Shown: one piece after another, positions 17,491 to 25,954 of the stretch
How the letters are laid out: each line of letters begins with the position of its first letter
Position numbering within the stretch: position 1 is the stretch's first letter
Assembly (NCBI RefSeq): GCF_950097975.1
Contig: NZ_CATNHF010000023.1
Location: 62,001 to 126,000, forward strand
DNA length: 64,000 bases
DNA from: Microbacterium sp. T2.11-28
GTDB lineage: Bacteria > Actinomycetota > Actinomycetes > Actinomycetales > Microbacteriaceae
Direction: 5' to 3'
Position numbers and translations under genes: made by a program
Notes under the pieces: model-generated
Databases searched by the model: none
The model's input: only the letters and a program-made list of their open reading frames with translations
What the model was told of the DNA's origin: nothing

Positions 17491-18185
17491 GAGGGCGAGG
17501 AGCGGATGCTGTAGCCGAATCCGCGCACGGTGGTGATGAGCGGGGTGTGACCGTCGTCGATCTTGCGGCGCAGGTTGGAGATGAAGCGCTCGACGACGTT
17601 CGTGTCGCCGCCGAAGTCGTATTGCCAGACCGCCTCGAGGATCTGGGTTTTCGAGAGCACCCGCCCATCGTTTTCCATGAGCAGCTGCAGCAACCGGAAT
17701 TCGGTGGGCGACAGGTCGATTCCGTGCCCAGCCCGGCTGACCCGGTGGTATTCCTCGTCGAGCTCGAGATCGGCCACCCGGAGTGCGCCCTCGGAACCCG
17801 CGCCGGCGGCGGTGGCGGTGGCGCGGCGCAGGAGCGCCTGGATGCGGGCGAGCAGCTCGACGGTGCGGAACGGCTTCGTGAGGTAGTCGTCACCGCCGAG
17901 CGTCAACCCGCGCACGCGGTCTTCCACCGAGTCGCGCGCCGACAGGAAGAGCACCGGCGTGAGACTGCCGCGGTGGCGCAGCACCTGGACGACATCGAAG
18001 CCGTCCGCGTCGGGCATCATCACGTCGAGCACGATCGCATCCGGAGCGGTTTCTGACATCGCTCGGAAGGCCGTGGCGGCGTCGGACGCCTGCATCACGG
18101 TGTATCCGGAGAAGGCGAGGGTCGAGGCGACCATGGTGCGGAGCTCCTCGTCATCGTCGACGACGAGGACGATCTGACCGGTCAT
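17487..18185 (-). CDS. OmpR/PhoB-family response regulator
   Basis: A 232-residue regulator. The receiver domain shows the acidic pocket DDDEE, phospho-acceptor Asp54 in LDVMMP, the switch Ser in LSARD and Lys104 in TKPF. The C-terminal winged helix includes LSPTEFRLLQLLMEN, the recognition helix in TNVVERFISNLRRKID and the wing TVRGFGYSIR. It is cotranscribed with the YhgE and MMPL genes upstream and the kinase downstream. Members of this family bind direct repeats with an 11-base pitch, and exactly such repeats occur at 23025-23072 upstream of this operon. Confidence 0.96.
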   Translation of the reverse strand: MTGQIVLVVDDDEELRTMVASTLAFSGYTVMQASDAATAFRAMSETAPDAIVLDVMMPDADGFDVVQVLRHRGSLTPVLFLSARDSVEDRVRGLTLGGDDYLTKPFRTVELLARIQALLRRATATAAGAGSEGALRVADLELDEEYHRVSRAGHGIDLSPTEFRLLQLLMENDGRVLSKTQILEAVWQYDFGGDTNVVERFISNLRRKIDDGHTPLITTVRGFGYSIRSSPS

Positions 18186-18197
18186 GGGATCATCCTG

Positions 18198-20195
18198 TCA
18201 CGCGAGGACGACGGCGCCGAGGGCCGTGCGACGGCGCCGGACGCCGGTGGCCGTGAGCGCGAGACCGACGGCCGCCCAGGCCGAGAGCACGATCGTGGCG
18301 CCCGCAGCTCCGGTCGCATCGCCGACGGCGAGAGCCGCGGCTGCATCGAGGTAGCGCGTGGCTGGGAGCAGCGCCGACCAGGGCTGCAGGGCGGCCGGTG
18401 CCGTCTCGAGGGGAACGATGCCCCCGACCGCAGCGATCTGGAGGGCGGAGAGCGCCAGGATGACTGGCACGGCGGCGCGGCCGAAGGCGGCCCCGATGCC
18501 CGACATCACCAGGGTGAACGTCAGACTCGCCAGCACGGCGAGGGCGACGAAGGCCGCCCCCGAGCCGAGACCGGAGCCGAGGTCGGCGCCGGCGAGGAGG
18601 AGCACTGTCAGCACGACGCCGGCCTGCAGGATCGCCACGGCCGTCCGGGGTGCGAGGAGGGCCCGGACCAGGCGGGCGGTTGTCGCGGTGCTCGCGCCGG
18701 CGGCCGCGCTCAGCGCGCGCCGGCCGAGCAGCAGCGCCGCCGGGGCCGTCAGCCAGAGCGCCAGCGCGGCCACGAGAGCCCAGCTCCACCCCGACCAGTC
18801 GATGTCGGCCGCCGAATCGACCACGATCGGGGTGGCGATGACCGCGGCGTTGTCGTCAGCGTCGCTCTGGGGCACCTGCGCGGCCGCGTCGTCGAGTTCA
18901 TCGGCGAGGGTCGCCGCGCCCTCGTCGAGGCTCGTCGCGCCGTCCGCGAGTTGGGCTGCTCCGTCGCCGAGTTGCGCGGCGCCGTCGGCCGCAGAGGCGA
19001 TCCCGTCGGCCAGCGCCGCCGCGCCGTCCGCGAGCTGGACTGTGTTGTCCGCGACCGACACCGCGCCGCGTGCGAGCGAGGCGGCCCCCGACTCCACCGA
19101 CGCGGCCCCGTCGGCGACCGAGGCGGTCCCGTCGGCGAGAGACGACCCCGCGCCCGAAAGCTGGGTGAGCGCGTTGGATACCGTCGCGGCGCCGTCGGCG
19201 GCCTGGGTGGCGCCGTCGTGCACGGCGCCCGCCCCGTCGCGGGTCTGTGCGAGGGCTGCGCAGAATGTCGGTGCCGCCCCCGCCGCCGCACAGGATGCGG
19301 ACAGATCCATGAGACCGGCGGCGACCTCTCCGGCCCCTGAGGCCACGGATGCCGTCGCCTCGGTCACACGTGCCGCTCCGGATGCCGTGTCGTCGAGCCC
19401 TGCGGACAGCGTCTGCGCTCCCTCGCCGAGGGCGCGCGCACCCGCAGCGACCTCGCCGGCGCCCCCGGAGAGGTCGTCCGCCCCGTCGGCGAGAGACGCG
19501 GCGCCGTCCGCGACCCGCTCGGCTCCGTCGGCGAGCGACGCGGCGCTGCCGGCGGCAGTGTCCAGCCCGTCGGCGAGCTCGGCGGCGCCGCTGCCCAACG
19601 AGTCCGCACCCGAGCTGATCTGGGTCGCCCCGTCGGAGAGGGAGGCGGCGCCGTCTGCGGCCGACGCCATGCCCGAGGCGATGGAGTCGAACCCGTCGAA
19701 CACCTCGGTGAGGTAGGCGACCGTGATCTGCTCGCCGAGTTCGGCGGCGGCCGCCGCCGTGACGGCCTCCGCCGCGAGCGCACCGACCGGCGAGGCGGTC
19801 GCGGTGGTCTGCAGGGTGATCTGCGCCGCGCGCGGATCGTCGGTCGCGATCGACAGCACGTCGGCGGAGAACTCCTCGGGAATCGTGAGCACGGCCTGGT
19901 AGTCGCCGTCGGCGAGGCCCTGGGCGGCAGTATCCGCGGATGCCAGGGTCCAATCCAACTGCGTCGCGTCGTCATCCGGGTGCACGAGTGCCGCCGAGAG
20001 GGCTCGTCCGGCGGCCATCGGGGTCTCGCCGGTGACGATCTCGTCGTCGTTGACGATGGCGACGGGGATGGCATCCAGCGACCCGCTGCGGCCGGCGATG
20101 CTTGCCGCGAGCAGGCCGCCCGCGACGATGGGGAGGACGAGGGCGACCGCGCAGATGGCGGCGAACCGGCGGACGGGGCGGGAGCGGAGGTTCAT
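18198..20195 (-). CDS. YhgE/Pip-type membrane protein with long heptad repeat region
   Basis: A 665-residue membrane protein with one N-terminal transmembrane helix (~10-30) followed by AIVNDDE, the YhgE/Pip signature region. The extracytoplasmic part (~160-450) consists of repeated 7-residue units of the form xxLADGA, with a short loop bounded by two Cys (SASCAAAG to TFCAAL) that could form a disulfide. About five or six helices at the C-terminus resemble ABC-2 membrane domains. The ATG at 20195 overlaps the MMPL stop (ATGA). Relatives are linked to phage infection, ESX/type VII-like secretion and export, so an envelope export role with the MMPL partner is inference. Confidence 0.9.
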   Translation of the reverse strand: MNLRSRPVRRFAAICAVALVLPIVAGGLLAASIAGRSGSLDAIPVAIVNDDEIVTGETPMAAGRALSAALVHPDDDATQLDWTLASADTAAQGLADGDYQAVLTIPEEFSADVLSIATDDPRAAQITLQTTATASPVGALAAEAVTAAAAAELGEQITVAYLTEVFDGFDSIASGMASAADGAASLSDGATQISSGADSLGSGAAELADGLDTAAGSAASLADGAERVADGAASLADGADDLSGGAGEVAAGARALGEGAQTLSAGLDDTASGAARVTEATASVASGAGEVAAGLMDLSASCAAAGAAPTFCAALAQTRDGAGAVHDGATQAADGAATVSNALTQLSGAGSSLADGTASVADGAASVESGAASLARGAVSVADNTVQLADGAAALADGIASAADGAAQLGDGAAQLADGATSLDEGAATLADELDDAAAQVPQSDADDNAAVIATPIVVDSAADIDWSGWSWALVAALALWLTAPAALLLGRRALSAAAGASTATTARLVRALLAPRTAVAILQAGVVLTVLLLAGADLGSGLGSGAAFVALAVLASLTFTLVMSGIGAAFGRAAVPVILALSALQIAAVGGIVPLETAPAALQPWSALLPATRYLDAAAALAVGDATGAAGATIVLSAWAAVGLALTATGVRRRRTALGAVVLA

Positions 20196-22948
20196 CGGGC
20201 TGCTTCCAGGACGAGGGTGGGCGCGGCGGCGACCTCGACCCGTGCGAAGCGCACGATCGTCGCGCCGTGACGCAGCAGGGTCGCCGTGACGTGGTCGGTG
20301 GGGGATTCGGCGAAGACGAGGAGCCGTGCCCCGCCGGCCAGGGCGATCGCTCCGGCCAGCAGCTGCTTCTCGTCGGCGTCGAGAGTGACGGTCGACCGCC
20401 CCGGGTCGGCGGCGAGCTGAGCGACGCGCGCGCGGCGCCGCCGCTTCTCCGCCCGCGTTCCGCCTCTCCAGGCGAGGCCGTCGCGCGTGACGGCGCCGAC
20501 GGTCGAGTGGGGAGGGATCGACGCGGTGGTGACGATCGCGGCGCGCTGCACGGCGGTCGCGCGCTGTTCGGGCATGGTCGCCCCGCAGACCACGAGGGTT
20601 CCTTCGCTCACCGCGGTGCGGCCGGAGATCGCGGCCATCAGACGGCCGGCGTGGCCGGCGTCGGTGACCGGGATGTTGGTGACACGGCCGGGTCGCGCGA
20701 TGATGTCGAGCGGCTGGTCGTGCTCGGCGACGCGCAGTCCGTGCGCGCGCAGCACCACATCGCCGTGGCGGTCTTCGAACTCCGTGGCCTCGATGACCTT
20801 CTGCATCGCCTCGCCTTCCACGTCGACGCGGGGAAGCAGGCGTCCCAGGTGGCGCGGCAGCCACCACGCGCGGTCGCCGAGGAGGATGAGCACGGCCGGC
20901 ACGAGGGTCATGCGCACGATGAAGGCGTCGACGAACACCCCGACGGCCAGACCGAACGCGAGCGGCTTGAGGGTGCTACTGCCGGTGGGGACGAACGAGG
21001 CGAACACGGCGACCATGATCACGGCGGCCGCAGCCACCACGACGGCCGAGTGGCCGAAGCCGGCATAGACTGACTCCCGTGCGTCGCCGGTTTCGACGTA
21101 GTGCTCGCGCATGCGGCTGACGAGGAACATCTCATAGTCCATCGCAAGGCCGAACAGCACGCCCATCAGCAGGATCGGTAGGAAGCTGACGACGGCTCCG
21201 GGCTCTTGACCGCCGCTGAGCCAGGGCATCCATCCCCATCCGAACACCGCCACCGTGGCACCGAACGCGGCACCCACCGAGAGCACGTACCCGAGAGCCG
21301 CCTTGATGGGCACCGCGACGGAGCGGAAGATGACGGCGAGCAGGATGAGACAGAGTCCGACCACCGTGAGCCCGAACGGGAGGAGGGCCGCCGCCAGCCG
21401 CTCCGAGAGGTCGATGTTGACTGCGGTCGTGCCCGTGACGCGCAGGTCGGTCACCCCGCTGGCCTTCTCGAGTGCCGGCGCATCTTCGCGAAGGTCGTGG
21501 ACGAGCGCGATGGTGCGCTCGTCGCTCTGCCCGCCCTCAGGGATGACGCGCAGCAGCGCGGTGTCTCCACCCGCGTTCGGGCTGGCCATCGACACGTCCA
21601 CGACGCCGGGGAACTCCCGCAGCTCGGCCTTGAGGTCGTCGACCGCCTCACGCGGATCGTCGCTGGCGAGCACGTCGGCGGTGATCAGCAGCGGTGCATT
21701 GAAGCCCTCGCCGAACGCGTCGCTCACGGCGTCGTAGTGCTGGCGCGACGGATCCGACTCGGCACGCGTCCCGGCATCGGGGAGGGCCAGGGTGAGCGAG
21801 AACGCGGGAATGCTCATGACCGCCAGAAGGGTCACGGTGGCGGCAACGGTGACCGCGGGGCGCCGGGTGATGGCGCGCACCCACCGTTCGGCCAGGGTGA
21901 TCCGTGGAGCTGCCGACGCCGCGGCCTCGGAGCCTCGGCGGCGTCGTGGCGTGGAGGGGGTGAGCGCGCGGCCGAACAGGGCGGCCACGGCAGGAACCAG
22001 GGTAAGAGCCACCAGCACCGAGACCGTCACCGCCAGCGCGCCCGCCAGCCCAAGCGCCGCCAGGACGGGAACACCCGCCAGCGCCAAGCCCGCGAGAGAG
22101 ACGACGACCGTGAGTCCCGCGAACACCACCGCGCTTCCCGCGGTCGCCAGCGCACGACCCAGGGACTCGTGTGGGTCGAGACCCGCCGACAGCTGGCTCC
22201 GATGGCGCGCCAGGATGAACAGCGCGTAGTCGATGCCGACCGCAAGGCCCAGCATCGATGCGAACGACGGTGAGGTCGTGGTGATCGAGGTCGTGAGCGA
22301 CAAGAGGGAGAGCGCGGAAATGGTCGCGCCGACGCCGACGACGGCCGTGACGATCGGCAGTCCGGCGGCGATGAACGAGCCGAAGGTCAGGACGAGCACG
22401 GCGAGGGCGACGAGGATGCCGACGATCTCCGCGACGTGCCCCGCCTCGGGTGCGCCCGAACTGAAGGCGCCGCCGCCGATCGTCGTCGTGATGTGGGGGC
22501 TCTCCTGCAGGGCGGCGTCGCGCACGGCATCCATCGCGGCGTCATCGGGATCTTCGACATCGAAGCGCACCGTGGCCAGAGCGGCCGACCCGTCGTCGCT
22601 CTGCTTCAGATCGTCCAGCGAGCTCACCTCGGCCACGCCCGGAAGCGCGGCCAGCTCAGACAGCCGTGCATCGACGGCGGTCTCGGACTCGGCGGAGTCG
22701 ATCGACCCGTCGGTCGCGCGGAAGAGCACTTGCGCCTGCGCTCCGGTCGCATCGGAGCCGAACCGGTCGGCGAGGATCTCCTCTCCCCGAGCAGACTCCG
22801 TGCCGGGGATCGAGTAGTCGTCCTCGAAAGCGGACCCGAGGGCCAGGAAGCTGCCGCCGAGCGCCGTCAGGAGGATCACCCAGGCAGCGATCACGGTGAG
22901 GCGGTGACCGCCGACCCAGCGTCCCAGGCGGTAGAGGAAGAGCGACAT
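20192..22948 (-). CDS. MMPL/RND-family transporter with an unusual C-terminal cytoplasmic domain
   Basis: A 918-residue protein. Two halves each have the RND pattern: one helix, an extracytoplasmic loop, then five or six helices. GLAVGIDYALFILARHR and LLMGVLFGLAMDYEMFLVSRMREHY match the conserved MMPL motifs of each half. The usual protein would end near residue 715. About 200 further residues look like a degraded ABC ATPase: a beta-strand start (VVLRAHGLRV), AGHAGRLMAAISGR in the Walker A place and ARLLVFAESPTD in the Walker B place. ATG at 22948 has GGAG 6 bases upstream; an upstream GTG frame to 22987 is rejected. It is the first gene of the MMPL-YhgE-two-component unit and probably exports lipids, peptides or drugs. 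Confidence 0.9.
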   Translation of the reverse strand: MSLFLYRLGRWVGGHRLTVIAAWVILLTALGGSFLALGSAFEDDYSIPGTESARGEEILADRFGSDATGAQAQVLFRATDGSIDSAESETAVDARLSELAALPGVAEVSSLDDLKQSDDGSAALATVRFDVEDPDDAAMDAVRDAALQESPHITTTIGGGAFSSGAPEAGHVAEIVGILVALAVLVLTFGSFIAAGLPIVTAVVGVGATISALSLLSLTTSITTTSPSFASMLGLAVGIDYALFILARHRSQLSAGLDPHESLGRALATAGSAVVFAGLTVVVSLAGLALAGVPVLAALGLAGALAVTVSVLVALTLVPAVAALFGRALTPSTPRRRRGSEAAASAAPRITLAERWVRAITRRPAVTVAATVTLLAVMSIPAFSLTLALPDAGTRAESDPSRQHYDAVSDAFGEGFNAPLLITADVLASDDPREAVDDLKAELREFPGVVDVSMASPNAGGDTALLRVIPEGGQSDERTIALVHDLREDAPALEKASGVTDLRVTGTTAVNIDLSERLAAALLPFGLTVVGLCLILLAVIFRSVAVPIKAALGYVLSVGAAFGATVAVFGWGWMPWLSGGQEPGAVVSFLPILLMGVLFGLAMDYEMFLVSRMREHYVETGDARESVYAGFGHSAVVVAAAAVIMVAVFASFVPTGSSTLKPLAFGLAVGVFVDAFIVRMTLVPAVLILLGDRAWWLPRHLGRLLPRVDVEGEAMQKVIEATEFEDRHGDVVLRAHGLRVAEHDQPLDIIARPGRVTNIPVTDAGHAGRLMAAISGRTAVSEGTLVVCGATMPEQRATAVQRAAIVTTASIPPHSTVGAVTRDGLAWRGGTRAEKRRRRARVAQLAADPGRSTVTLDADEKQLLAGAIALAGGARLLVFAESPTDHVTATLLRHGATIVRFARVEVAAAPTLVLEAAR

Positions 22949-23024
22949 CTGTATCTCCGAAGCTGCAGGCGGACAGGCGATCTCCATGCCAGCAAGGCGA
23001 CCTGATCGCGTGCGGGCGATGATC

Positions 23025-23072
23025 CTGACGGTCGTCTGACGGTGACCGGCGGGGCCGTCAGGTGACCGTCAG
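23025..23072. promoter_or_regulatory. Symmetric array of 11-bp-phased repeats, probable response-regulator operator
   Basis: CTGACGG at 23025-23031 and 23036-23042 are direct repeats 11 bases apart. Their complement CCGTCAG stands at 23055-23061 and 23066-23072, also 11 bases apart. The two pairs are mirror images about 23048/23049. They lie between the divergent MMPL operon and the DUF2993 gene. OmpR/PhoB-family dimers bind head-to-tail repeats at this pitch, so this is the likely site for the operon's own regulator, with one dimer facing each promoter. Confidence 0.7.
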
Positions 23073-23116
23073 CTGAGCGTCGGGAAGCGGCGAGGCGCGC
23101 GCGATCGGATGATCGG

Positions 23117-23788
23117 GTGGCTCATCGACGCAGGAAATGGATCATCGCGCTCTCCGCGCTCGCTCTGGTGGCCGCCGGAGCGGCGGTGGTGGCCGAGCAG
23201 GTCGCGGCGGCGCAGATCGATGCGCGGCTCGCCGCCCGCGACGACGCGGCATCGGGGATATCGGTGACGCGGTCGGGCGGACCCGCGCTTCTCGCGGTGA
23301 TGACCGGACGTCTGTCGATCGACGTCGAGCTGACGGACGGGGCCCTCACCTCCTACGCCGCGTGCCGTTCTTCGGGAGCGGAGGCGGTCGTCACGACGGC
23401 GCCTGATGAGTTGATCGTGTCTCTGGAGCGCCCTGCCTTCGGCACGGTGATCCCGATCGAGGTCGGGCTGCGCGCGGCCTCGGATGCTGCCGGCTGGCGC
23501 CTCCAGGTCGACACGGTGGCCGTTGCGGGGATGATCCTGCCCGCCGACCGCGCGCTCGCGCTGCTCAGCCGGTCGGGCGGAGACGAAGGCTCGGGGAATG
23601 ACCTCTCCGCGCAGCTGGCCGATGGTATCCCCCTCCCTTCGCACGGCGGAGTCACCGTGACCGGCGTGCGCATCCGCCCAGGGGCGACGGTGATCACCGC
23701 CGAGGTGGCTGTGAACGGCGCGGGCACCGCCGGAGCCGGCGCGGTGACCGGACTCCTCTCGTGTGACGGAGAAGATCATGACCGGTGA
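23117..23788 (+). CDS. DUF2993 (LmeA-like) exported protein
   Basis: A 223-residue protein with a basic start (HRRRKW), one N-terminal hydrophobic helix acting as signal or anchor, then VAAAQIDARLAARDDAASGISV. The repeated pattern of short beta-strands (LLAVMTGRLSIDVELTDGAL, GMILPADRALALL) is typical of DUF2993, whose characterised member LmeA is a periplasmic mannosyltransferase accessory factor in mycobacteria. The GTG at 23117 has no good ribosome site, so the start is uncertain. It diverges from the two-component/MMPL unit and overlaps the amidohydrolase start by 11 bases, suggesting shared control. Confidence 0.75.
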   Translation: MAHRRRKWIIALSALALVAAGAAVVAEQVAAAQIDARLAARDDAASGISVTRSGGPALLAVMTGRLSIDVELTDGALTSYAACRSSGAEAVVTTAPDELIVSLERPAFGTVIPIEVGLRAASDAAGWRLQVDTVAVAGMILPADRALALLSRSGGDEGSGNDLSAQLADGIPLPSHGGVTVTGVRIRPGATVITAEVAVNGAGTAGAGAVTGLLSCDGEDHDR

Positions 23789-25409
23789 CGAGCCTCACGT
23801 AGACGAACCGAGCGCCGCGCCACAGCGGTCGCGTCGGCAGGTGCTGAAGGTGGCCGGAGTCAGCGCTCTCGGCGCCGGCTTCGCCTTTGCCGCCGGGATG
23901 CCCCTGCTGCGGATGCTGACGGCTGAGACCACGCCGCGAGTGCCCCCGCCGGCTGCCGGGTCGATGCGGATCGATCACGTCACGGTGATCGACCCTCGAG
24001 ACGGCAGTCGCCGTGAGGACACCTCGATCCTCGTGCGAGACGGGCGAATCACCGCGGTGGGACCACAGGCAGCGTCCGCGACGGGAACGGGCGTGCGGGT
24101 CATCGACGGCGCCGGCCGCTACGCGGTTCCCGGCTACAACAACATGCACACCCACGCGCTGCAGGCTGCCGATCCCACGCTGATGATGATCACGATGCTC
24201 GCCGAGGGCGTCACGGGGATGCGTCAGATGGCCGGCACCGCGCGAATGCTCGCGGACCGTGCCGAGCAGCGCCTGCCCCTGGGCACCTTCACCCCGCGGC
24301 TGCTGGCAATGCCGGGCGAGATCCTCACGCCGTTCTCCGCGGCGTCGGTCGACGATGTGCGGCGCGCGATCGATGACCAGTACGAGGCGGGTGCCGACTT
24401 CGTCAAGATGGTGCTCACCTCGCCGGAGGTCTTCTTCGCGGCGGTCGAGCATGCCCACCGTCGTGGGCTCCGCATCGTCGGACACCTGCCGGAAGGGGTG
24501 TCGCCCTCCGACGCGGCGGCGGCCGGCTACGACGGAATAGAGCACCTCGGTGCCTCGCGCGGCATGTGGATCGAGATCTCGTCGCGTCGCGACGACCTGC
24601 GGGCGCGCGATGACACGTCGCTGCCTTTCCCGGCGTGGGTGGGCGGGCTTCCGTTCGTCGAGGATGCGATGACGGCTCGCACGGCCACGACGCTCATCAA
24701 CCCCGCCGCCTTCAACAGTCCCGCGGTGGCAGCGCTGCTCACGGACGCCGTCGATTCGTTCGACGAGGCCCGAGCGCACTCCGTGGCGGCCACGTTCGCC
24801 CGCCACGGTACGTGGCACACGCCCACCCTCGTTCGGCTGCGCACGCAGTACCTCATGGACGACCCGGCGTATCGGGACGATGCCTGGCTCGGCCGAATGG
24901 ACGCCGGGAGCCGCGATGAATACGCCGACGTGCTCGCCACCTTCGCTGCTCTGCCGGCCGCAACCCGTGACGGGTACCGCCGGGTCTACGCGATGGCGAA
25001 ACGGTTCACGGGGATCCTGCACGAGGAAGGCGTGCCGATGATGGCCGCCACCGATGGACAGGGCAAGGTGCCCGGCCAGAGTCTGCAACAGGAGTTCCGC
25101 GAACTGGGCGCGGCCGGCATCGCACCGCTCGACATTCTGCGGATGGCCACGAGTGCTCCGGCGAGCTTCCTCGGGCGACCCGCGACGATGGGAGTCATCT
25201 CGCCGGGGGCGGACGCCGATCTGCTTCTACTCGGCTCCGACCCGACGACCGATGTCGCGAATCTCGGCTCGGTCACCGCCGTCGTCCGCGGCGGCCAGCA
25301 TCTCGCGGTCGAGGAACTGCACGCGCGTATCGAGCAGGTAGTTTCGTCTGGCTCGGCGCAGGGTGCCGAGCGCCCCGTTGCCGCGCCCTCGGTCTACGAC
25401 TGCTGCTGA
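23778..25409 (+). CDS. Tat-exported imidazolonepropionase-like amidohydrolase
   Basis: A 543-residue protein of the amidohydrolase superfamily. The N-terminus has SRRQVLKVAG followed by a hydrophobic stretch, a twin-arginine signal. The metal site is visible as HTH in GYNNMHTHAL, FVKMVL (the Lys position), IVGHLPEG, GIEHLGAS and the terminal Asp of AATDGQG. The C-terminal SPGADADLLLLGSDP closes the composite beta-sandwich. ATG at 23778 has GGAG with a 6-base gap; a GTG at 23763 is less likely. It would act outside the membrane, perhaps as a metal-dependent peptidase or lactam/amide hydrolase; the substrate is not determined. It ends in Cys-Cys. Confidence 0.88.
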   Translation: MTGDEPHVDEPSAAPQRSRRQVLKVAGVSALGAGFAFAAGMPLLRMLTAETTPRVPPPAAGSMRIDHVTVIDPRDGSRREDTSILVRDGRITAVGPQAASATGTGVRVIDGAGRYAVPGYNNMHTHALQAADPTLMMITMLAEGVTGMRQMAGTARMLADRAEQRLPLGTFTPRLLAMPGEILTPFSAASVDDVRRAIDDQYEAGADFVKMVLTSPEVFFAAVEHAHRRGLRIVGHLPEGVSPSDAAAAGYDGIEHLGASRGMWIEISSRRDDLRARDDTSLPFPAWVGGLPFVEDAMTARTATTLINPAAFNSPAVAALLTDAVDSFDEARAHSVAATFARHGTWHTPTLVRLRTQYLMDDPAYRDDAWLGRMDAGSRDEYADVLATFAALPAATRDGYRRVYAMAKRFTGILHEEGVPMMAATDGQGKVPGQSLQQEFRELGAAGIAPLDILRMATSAPASFLGRPATMGVISPGADADLLLLGSDPTTDVANLGSVTAVVRGGQHLAVEELHARIEQVVSSGSAQGAERPVAAPSVYDCC

Positions 25410-25670
25410 GATGCGCCGGCGGCGTGAGGCCGGGATTCCACGATGGAGTGGCGACGAATGCCTCTTTCCGGCGACTCGGCTGGCGCATTCTTGAGACGTT
25501 CACTCCTATGTGGGCGTCGCGGACGGTCGCCGGGATCGGTCGCCGCGCGGGAACTATCGCCGTTCGCGCCTCGCACCACCTAGCGATTCTGGTTCAGGCG
25601 GATCTGGTGAGCCAGCGCCGCCGCTGTCGGTGTCGAGCGCTCTGCATCGGCGATCTTCCACGGACTATCA
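25410..25670. other. Intergenic stretch without a recognised gene
   Basis: Together with the repeat at 25671-25709 this leaves about 320 bases without a gene between the amidohydrolase and the tRNA. Base composition is slightly less GC-rich than neighbouring genes. An 85-codon frame at 25424-25681 has no recognisable family, an Arg-rich end and no clear ribosome site, so I do not call it. Confidence 0.6.
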
Positions 25671-25709
25671 GTCCGAACTAACTCCGGAAAGTCCGAACTA
25701 GCTCCGGAA
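25671..25709. repeat. Tandem pair of 19-bp repeats just beyond the 3' end of tRNA-Gly
   Basis: GTCCGAACTARCTCCGGAA occurs at 25671-25689 and 25691-25709 (R is A then G), a 20-base period with one mismatch. It lies about 20 bases past the 3' end of the tRNA on the minus strand. Each copy holds the palindrome TCCGGA. It may be a processing or termination element, or a scar of integration next to the tRNA. Confidence 0.75.
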
Positions 25710-25728
25710 GTGACAGGCAACAAAACGG

Positions 25729-25799
25729 AGGGGCTGACGGGAATCGAACCCGCGCTGTCTGCTTGGGAAGCAGAAGTTCTGCCATTGAACTACAGCCCC
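25729..25799 (-). tRNA. tRNA-Gly (anticodon CCC)
   Basis: A 71-base cloverleaf on the minus strand. The acceptor stem GGGGCTG (25799-25793) pairs with CAGCCCC (25736-25730). The anticodon stem TCTGC/GCAGA encloses the loop TTCCCAA with anticodon CCC, and the T-loop GGTTCGATTCC is standard. CCA is not encoded. A possible -10 (TATGAT, complement of 25834-25839) lies about 35 bases upstream. Confidence 0.97.
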
Positions 25800-25954
25800 G
25801 TGATGTGGCCGGTCACCCGGCACATCGAGATCCATCATAACCAGGCGGCGTCGCCCGTTCCGGACGGCGGCCCCACAAGCCGCGGAAACACGGCGGAAAT
25901 CCCGACCGCCTACCGTCGGAGACGGAGACCGAACGGACCCGCGAGGAGGTGCGC

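Noticed and set aside
20196-20868. Extension of the YhgE frame upstream to 20867
   Set aside because: The upstream part overlaps the MMPL gene and is Arg-rich; the true start overlaps the MMPL stop at 20195. Coordinates are given high to low because the gene is on the minus strand.
25424-25681. An 85-codon frame before tRNA-Gly
   Set aside because: No ribosome site or family; Arg/Cys-rich end; overlaps the tandem repeat.
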